Positions 20,411-24,304 of a DNA stretch of 24,304 nt are shown here, in pieces. Location of the stretch: assembly GCA_002104895.1 (NCBI GenBank), contig MCFG01000554.1, positions 7,501 to 31,804 of the forward strand, given 5' to 3'. The notes below the pieces were generated by a model. It had not been told where the DNA came from, ran no database searches, and saw only the letters and a list, made by a program, of their open reading frames with translations. A program made the position numbers and the translations under genes. This DNA is from Anaeromyces robustus. Its lineage: Eukaryota; Neocallimastigomycota; Neocallimastigomycetes; Neocallimastigales; Neocallimastigaceae. Position 1 is the stretch's first letter; every line of letters starts with the position of its first letter.

Positions 20411-21309
20411 TTTGAAAATATTTTTTTATATTCCTTACTTAAAGATTAATAATAAAAAATAAATGCTAAAAATAATATAATTAAGGAATTTAATATATCA
20501 ATATATATACACATTTATGTATATAATATATAAAAATTATAAATAAAAAAAGAAAAAATTAGTTTTAAGTAATTCATTTTTATATATTTAATTTAATAAA
20601 AATAAAGATTTTATATTTACATATAAAATATTTTATTTATTTATTTATTTATTTATATATAAATATAAAGACAATTTAAAAAGAATAATTATTATTATAT
20701 TTATTGTTTTTTTTTTTTTTTTTTTTTTTTTTAGTTATTATCATTATTTCCATTTCTTTTTATTTTATAATATTTACAATATAATGTTAATATAAATTAA
20801 TTACTTTAATTTCAAAGATTCGTTTAATACTAAATTAGTTATACTATTTTTAATTTTCTTAATATTAATTAAATAAGAATGTATTATATTTTCATAAAAT
20901 AGTTTTTTTTTTCTTTATTTTTTTTTTATTTTAAAAAAACGGTAAAATAAATATATATATATATTTAAAAATAAAATAAAACTATATTCCTATTAGTTTT
21001 ATTAAAATAAAGTTATACTTTTTTCATGGAAAATTTTGAAAAAAAGTATAAAATATTATATATATATAATTAAAAAATTTTTGGTTTATTTATTTATTTG
21101 AAATAAAATATATATATTTATGATATAAAATTAAAACCTTATTTATTAAGAATAATTAAAAGGTAATTTCAATGATTTAAATATATAAAGCCATATTGTA
21201 TTTATACTAAAAGATGGTGGCTGATACATATTATTAATTTATAATTTCATAAAAAATAATCTAACAAAATAAACTATGATAATAAATAAATAAATATATA
21301 TATATATTT

Positions 21310-21341
<32 letters not shown>

Positions 21342-21557
21342 GAATCTTTGTTTAATACTAATTTACTCTTTTGAACTATAATAATCTTCTGGACTATAAT
21401 TATCTTCTTTTTAGTTCTTTCAATAAATTTTTTATTTTACATATTTTTATGATATCACATGCATTTTATATCTCAATGTAACACTCAAAGAAATAGAATT
21501 CAATGAAGTAATGATATTACTGACTGTTATAAAAAAAAAAAAAAACTTCAAGAAAGA
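20411..21557. other. AT-rich region upstream of permease 2
   Basis: Nothing gene-like is seen. It includes T runs at 20709-20732 and 21311-21341, an AAAT/TTTA run near 20633-20656 and TA runs. A small GC-richer patch (21209-21229, GATGGTGGCTGATAC) has no recognisable identity. It ends at the A tail of the LINE-3 remnant. Confidence 0.7.
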
Positions 21558-21571
21558 TTTTTTTTTTTTTT

Positions 21572-22464
21572 ATAGCACACAATTCGTACATCAACTTTAT
21601 TGAGTACCGATCAAATAACAACTCCAAAAAGCTGCATATGACTGGTACTGTTTTTGTTAAAAAATCAGCCAATCCCACAAAGTATGGAATAGGAAGCTCC
21701 TTTGAACTTTTATAAAGTTGTTCAATTAAATGCTTCCGTTCCCCTTTATCGAAATGCAGCTCTTCCAGAGCTAAAGTTTCACCAAGAAGGAATAGATATA
21801 TTTTATGGTTGATATACTTTTCATACTCTATGATTGAGGTGTAATTGTTATATAAAGAGTGTCTCTTTATTTTGTCTGCAAATGTGATGAAGAGGTCATT
21901 GATGAAATCTAGTGAATTCCATCTAATAAGAGAAAAGAAAAGGCAATCAAAGATCCAATGTTCAAAGGATTGCTCTCCTTGTTGACAGCAGGGGCAATAA
22001 GAAGGACATTCTTTTGAAACCTTTCCACTCTTAAAGGCTATTTTCAAGTTATATACATATTCACAGCGTAAATGTATTATCCATTTGATACCTAGATTAA
22101 TATGAGGGTATTCATAACCCAGCATAATAATATGTTTAGAATCCCAAAATTTATATTTATCATAGTTTTTACCTTTAATTCCTTGTTTTTTAGCAAGATC
22201 ATTCTAGTACCAATTTTTAATTTCTCTGTATTCACTAACTGACACATCTAGGAGTCTTTCCACTAATGAACTAGATTTAACCGCACAAGAAGAGAATCTG
22301 TTAATTCTTTTATAGTGTAAAACAAGATCTTTAATAATACAATGTGAATATTTCCATTTTTTGAAACACTTAACCTGTCTAGCAGCGCAAACTCCTGAGA
22401 TAGGAGGTATCTGAAAGTCTCTCGAGTGAGCATAAGTGCTCATAGTGGAGTTTCGAACATATAA
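21572..22464 (-). pseudogene. Remnant of LINE reverse transcriptase C-terminal region
   Basis: The translation aligns with LINE-1 and LINE-2 downstream of the RT domain: DFQIPPISG, then CFKKWKYSHCIIKDL, then the knuckle CPSYCPCCQQGEQSFEHWIFDC (C-x2-C-x8-H-x4-C), then KIYLFLLGE. One in-frame TAG at 22204-22206 interrupts it (after KNWY); the frame otherwise continues in register on both sides. The frame has no stop before the A tail: it reads through AATAAAGTT as SIKLMYELCAI and then into Lys codons of the tail. The RT catalytic core is absent, so it cannot encode an active enzyme. Confidence 0.85.
21593..21601 (-). promoter_or_regulatory. AATAAAGTT box of LINE-3
   Basis: The same 9-mer and spacing as in LINE-2, followed on the minus strand by GATGTACGAATTGTGTGCTA and the A tail. 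Confidence 0.7.
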
Positions 22465-22526
22465 CTAAAACATCTAACTTTAGCTAAAGTACATTTACCA
22501 GAAACAAATGAATTAGGTTTCGAGAA

Positions 22527-22529
<3 letters not shown>
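22465..22529 (-). pseudogene. LINE-4: 65-nt scrap of another LINE copy
   Basis: It encodes FSKPNSFVS then GKCTLAKVRCF, matching LINE-2 (YSKPNSFVS … GKCALAQVRCF) but lacking the 42 nt that encode the residues between. The deletion ends share TTTCT, the signature of loss between short direct repeats. It overlaps the part of the protein where LINE-3 begins, so it must be a different copy. It is closer to LINE-2 than to LINE-3. The A tail of LINE-2 abuts it directly. Confidence 0.75.
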
Positions 22530-22571
<42 letters not shown>

Positions 22572-22589
22572 GCACACAATTTGTACGTC

Positions 22590-22598
22590 AACTTTATT
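22590..22598 (-). promoter_or_regulatory. AATAAAGTT poly(A) signal box of LINE-2
   Basis: On the minus strand AATAAAGTT is followed by GACGTACAAATTGTGTGCCA and then the A tail. It is conserved in LINE-3 almost base for base and in LINE-1 in outline. Confidence 0.75.
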
Positions 22599-22797
22599 GA
22601 ATTTAAATATTAAAATGCATGAATCATAAAAAAACACATAATGAAAAAAAAAAAGATACTAAAAAAAAATAAAAACCAGTAAAATATTATAGATAATAAT
22701 AGATAATACTGGAGGAAAAAAAGAAGTATAATAATATTTAAAAACAATAAATCCATACAGCCCTTAATTCTAAATATAGAATTAAAGTAAAATTGAT

Positions 22798-24304
22798 CTA
22801 TCCTATTCCACTAGGGTCGGAAATAGGATCGGCATTTGCCCTACTAGGCTGTCCTACTGTGTTATCAGCATTGACGTTCCTGGAGAGGTTGGTTTTAAAT
22901 TTATTGAATAATATATGTTGTCTTTTACAGACAACAGGCATGATATCATTCAATAGAGCCGCAGATCGCAACAAGAATGGGGATTTTGAATAAGTACCAG
23001 ATTCAGTCTGACACCTAAACAAACATTCCCATTCCTTTTTGTATGGACTATTGTTAATTCTATCACTAAAACCATAATCTCTACCACCAATTAAAAAAAT
23101 ATATATTCTATACCTATTAACTATTTTTTTACTACCTAATATATCTATATTACTTATACTATTATTACTACTTTTATAACCCTTAACAATATTATTTATT
23201 CTATTATCCACACTAGGGTTATTACTGGTCCTAACTAAACTATTAAAAAGACTATCTAAAAAATAAAAAAAATTTCTATCTAAATCAGAGAAGTGATCAA
23301 TACGAAGATTTTTAAATAAGAAACAATTTATAAACCAATGATCAATTCTCTGATAACTCTCACAATGGAAACAACATGAACAACAATTAGGACAAGAATT
23401 ATTAATCATTTTAGCAGCTTTTGCAACTCTAGCATCAATTTTATATCCACATCTTGCCCTAAGTATCCACCGAAAACCTTTGCTATATTCAGGAAATTCT
23501 AGATTAAGCTTTAAGTAACTTCTTGATTCTTCAAAGTTGTACATTTTATAAGTTTTAGCTTTAATTGATTTATCACTGTTCATGTCTCTGTCCCAATAGA
23601 ATTCCATAATTTCTTTAGTAGAGGATGAAATATTGTTTAATTTATCATTTAATATTTTACTTTCTTTGTCCCAAGTCCATTTTCTTGTTGTAGCAACATT
23701 ATTAACTATCTTTGAGATAATGCAGTTGGAGTCCTTCCACTTATTAAAACATCTAACCTGAGCTAAAGCACATTTACCAGAAAGTGGAGGAATATTGAGT
23801 TCTTTTGAGATACAATAAATAGAAACAAAAGAATTAGGTTTCGAGTATCCTAAAATCCAATAAAAACCTTTGTTAATTATTGTTTGTGTAGAACTAGTAT
23901 TGTTTTTGTTAGAACCAAGCAAAGGCGCGTAATAGGAAACTTGTCCAATAACTTTTGCAGAGAATAAAGTTCTTTTAAGAGGAATAGGAATCAGATCATT
24001 TTTTAAAAAACCCTGAATTGAAAACAAAGCCTTACTAACTTTATTTTTCATTTTACTAATAACGAATTTTAAATCTAGAGTTTTGTGAAAGGGAACACCA
24101 AGGTAAGTATAACAATCTGTTTTAGGGATTGCAATTCCTGTTAAATAAAAGGTAGGGTCCTCTCTAAGAATATATTCCGAATTTTCATGTCTAACAGCTA
24201 ATGTGCCACATTTATTAATTCCAAAAGTCATCTCGTTGTCCTTAGCCCATTTACCAACTAAACGAAGAAGTTTGTTCATACGAGATCTACTAGGGGCACA
24301 AAAA
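22798..24304 (-). CDS. LINE-2 reverse transcriptase protein, C-terminal part (partial)
   Basis: The frame is open from the right edge for about 501 codons. The first visible residues, FCAPSRSRMNKLL, align with the segment right after the catalytic FADD of LINE-1 (CAPTRSKLNKLL), so the missing N-terminal part would hold the endonuclease and most of the RT. Visible blocks are the RT thumb region (DPTFYLTG, TYLGVPF), SYYAPLLGSNK, LNIPPLSGKCALAQ, a Cys-rich knuckle (CPNCCSCC through DHWFINC, spacing longer than in LINE-1) and the C-terminal module RIYIFLIGGRDYG followed by ADNTVGQPSRA. The linker before the module is only moderately Asn-rich and much shorter than in LINE-1. No premature stop is seen. 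The true start lies outside the window; the Met at 24279 is internal. Confidence 0.93.
   Translation of the reverse strand, partial: FCAPSRSRMNKLLRLVGKWAKDNEMTFGINKCGTLAVRHENSEYILREDPTFYLTGIAIPKTDCYTYLGVPFHKTLDLKFVISKMKNKVSKALFSIQGFLKNDLIPIPLKRTLFSAKVIGQVSYYAPLLGSNKNNTSSTQTIINKGFYWILGYSKPNSFVSIYCISKELNIPPLSGKCALAQVRCFNKWKDSNCIISKIVNNVATTRKWTWDKESKILNDKLNNISSSTKEIMEFYWDRDMNSDKSIKAKTYKMYNFEESRSYLKLNLEFPEYSKGFRWILRARCGYKIDARVAKAAKMINNSCPNCCSCCFHCESYQRIDHWFINCFLFKNLRIDHFSDLDRNFFYFLDSLFNSLVRTSNNPSVDNRINNIVKGYKSSNNSISNIDILGSKKIVNRYRIYIFLIGGRDYGFSDRINNSPYKKEWECLFRCQTESGTYSKSPFLLRSAALLNDIMPVVCKRQHILFNKFKTNLSRNVNADNTVGQPSRANADPISDPSGIG

Larger units (their letters stand above)
21558..22464 (-). mobile_element. 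LINE-3: 5'-truncated LINE fragment
   Basis: This is the 3' part of a LINE of the same lineage as LINE-1 and LINE-2, ending in a 14-nt A tail (21571-21558). The body covers only the region from just before the conserved DFQIPPISG block to the C-terminal module. Its last 32 nt match those of LINE-2 at 29 positions, but the C-terminal tail and most of the 3' UTR present in LINE-2 are missing. No clear target-site duplication was found. It abuts LINE-4 at about 22455-22465; the exact joint is uncertain. Confidence 0.85.
22530..24304 (-). mobile_element. LINE-2: 3' portion of a LINE, open at the right edge
   Basis: The element enters from the right edge just after the RT catalytic motif and runs to a 39-nt A tail (22568-22530). 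It comprises coding sequence (24304-22798), a 229-nt 3' UTR (22797-22569) and the tail. It is collinear with LINE-1 but clearly diverged. The long pure A tail suggests a fairly recent insertion. It sits against the internal fragment LINE-4, so it probably inserted into an older copy; the 5' end and duplication lie outside the window. Confidence 0.9.

Noticed and set aside
21165-21235. Possible C/D box snoRNA (ATGATT … CTGA)
   Set aside because: The C box matches only 5 of 7 positions, there is no convincing terminal stem, and no D' box is seen.

Overview
The window comes from a eukaryote with an extremely AT-rich genome. The non-coding DNA is almost only A and T and is full of homopolymer runs and AAAT, AAT and CAA microsatellites. 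None of the recognised host genes shows an intron. I think an anaerobic gut fungus (Neocallimastigomycota) is the best fit, because of the composition, the fungal-style small heat shock proteins, the Asn-rich expansions, the poly(A)-tailed LINEs and the bacterial-looking purine permeases. A dictyostelid is the main alternative. The organism is inferred, not proven.

Layout from left to right. 1-1273 is low-complexity DNA. 1286-6633 (minus) is an apparently complete non-LTR retrotransposon (LINE-1), with a 31-nt A tail, an uninterrupted 1474-codon EN-RT frame, a roughly 725-nt 5' region and a 12-nt target-site duplication. 7464-8129 (minus) and 9686-10351 (plus) are two nearly identical Hsp20 genes arranged head to head around a 272-bp AAAT microsatellite. 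11613-11684 (minus) is a tRNA-Ala(CGC). 13804-15264 and 18860-20410 (both minus) are tandem paralogues of an AzgA/PbuG-type purine permease. 21558-24304 (minus) is a cluster of LINE debris: a truncated copy with a premature stop (LINE-3), a 65-nt scrap of another copy (LINE-4), and the 3' part of a further copy (LINE-2) whose frame is open to the right edge.

The host genes do not form a pathway. The Hsp20 pair probably supplies heat-inducible chaperone activity and the permease pair imports purines; both are local duplications. LINE-1, LINE-2 and LINE-3 share a 3' terminal box (AATAAAGTT, then TGCCA or TGCTA directly before the A tail), so they belong to one lineage. I found no sign of a new multi-gene system. 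The observations most worth following are the complete LINE with its distinctive 5' region and Asn-rich C-terminal insert, the possible bacterial origin of the permeases, the homogenised inverted Hsp20 pair, and a GCG-reading tRNA in an AT-rich genome.
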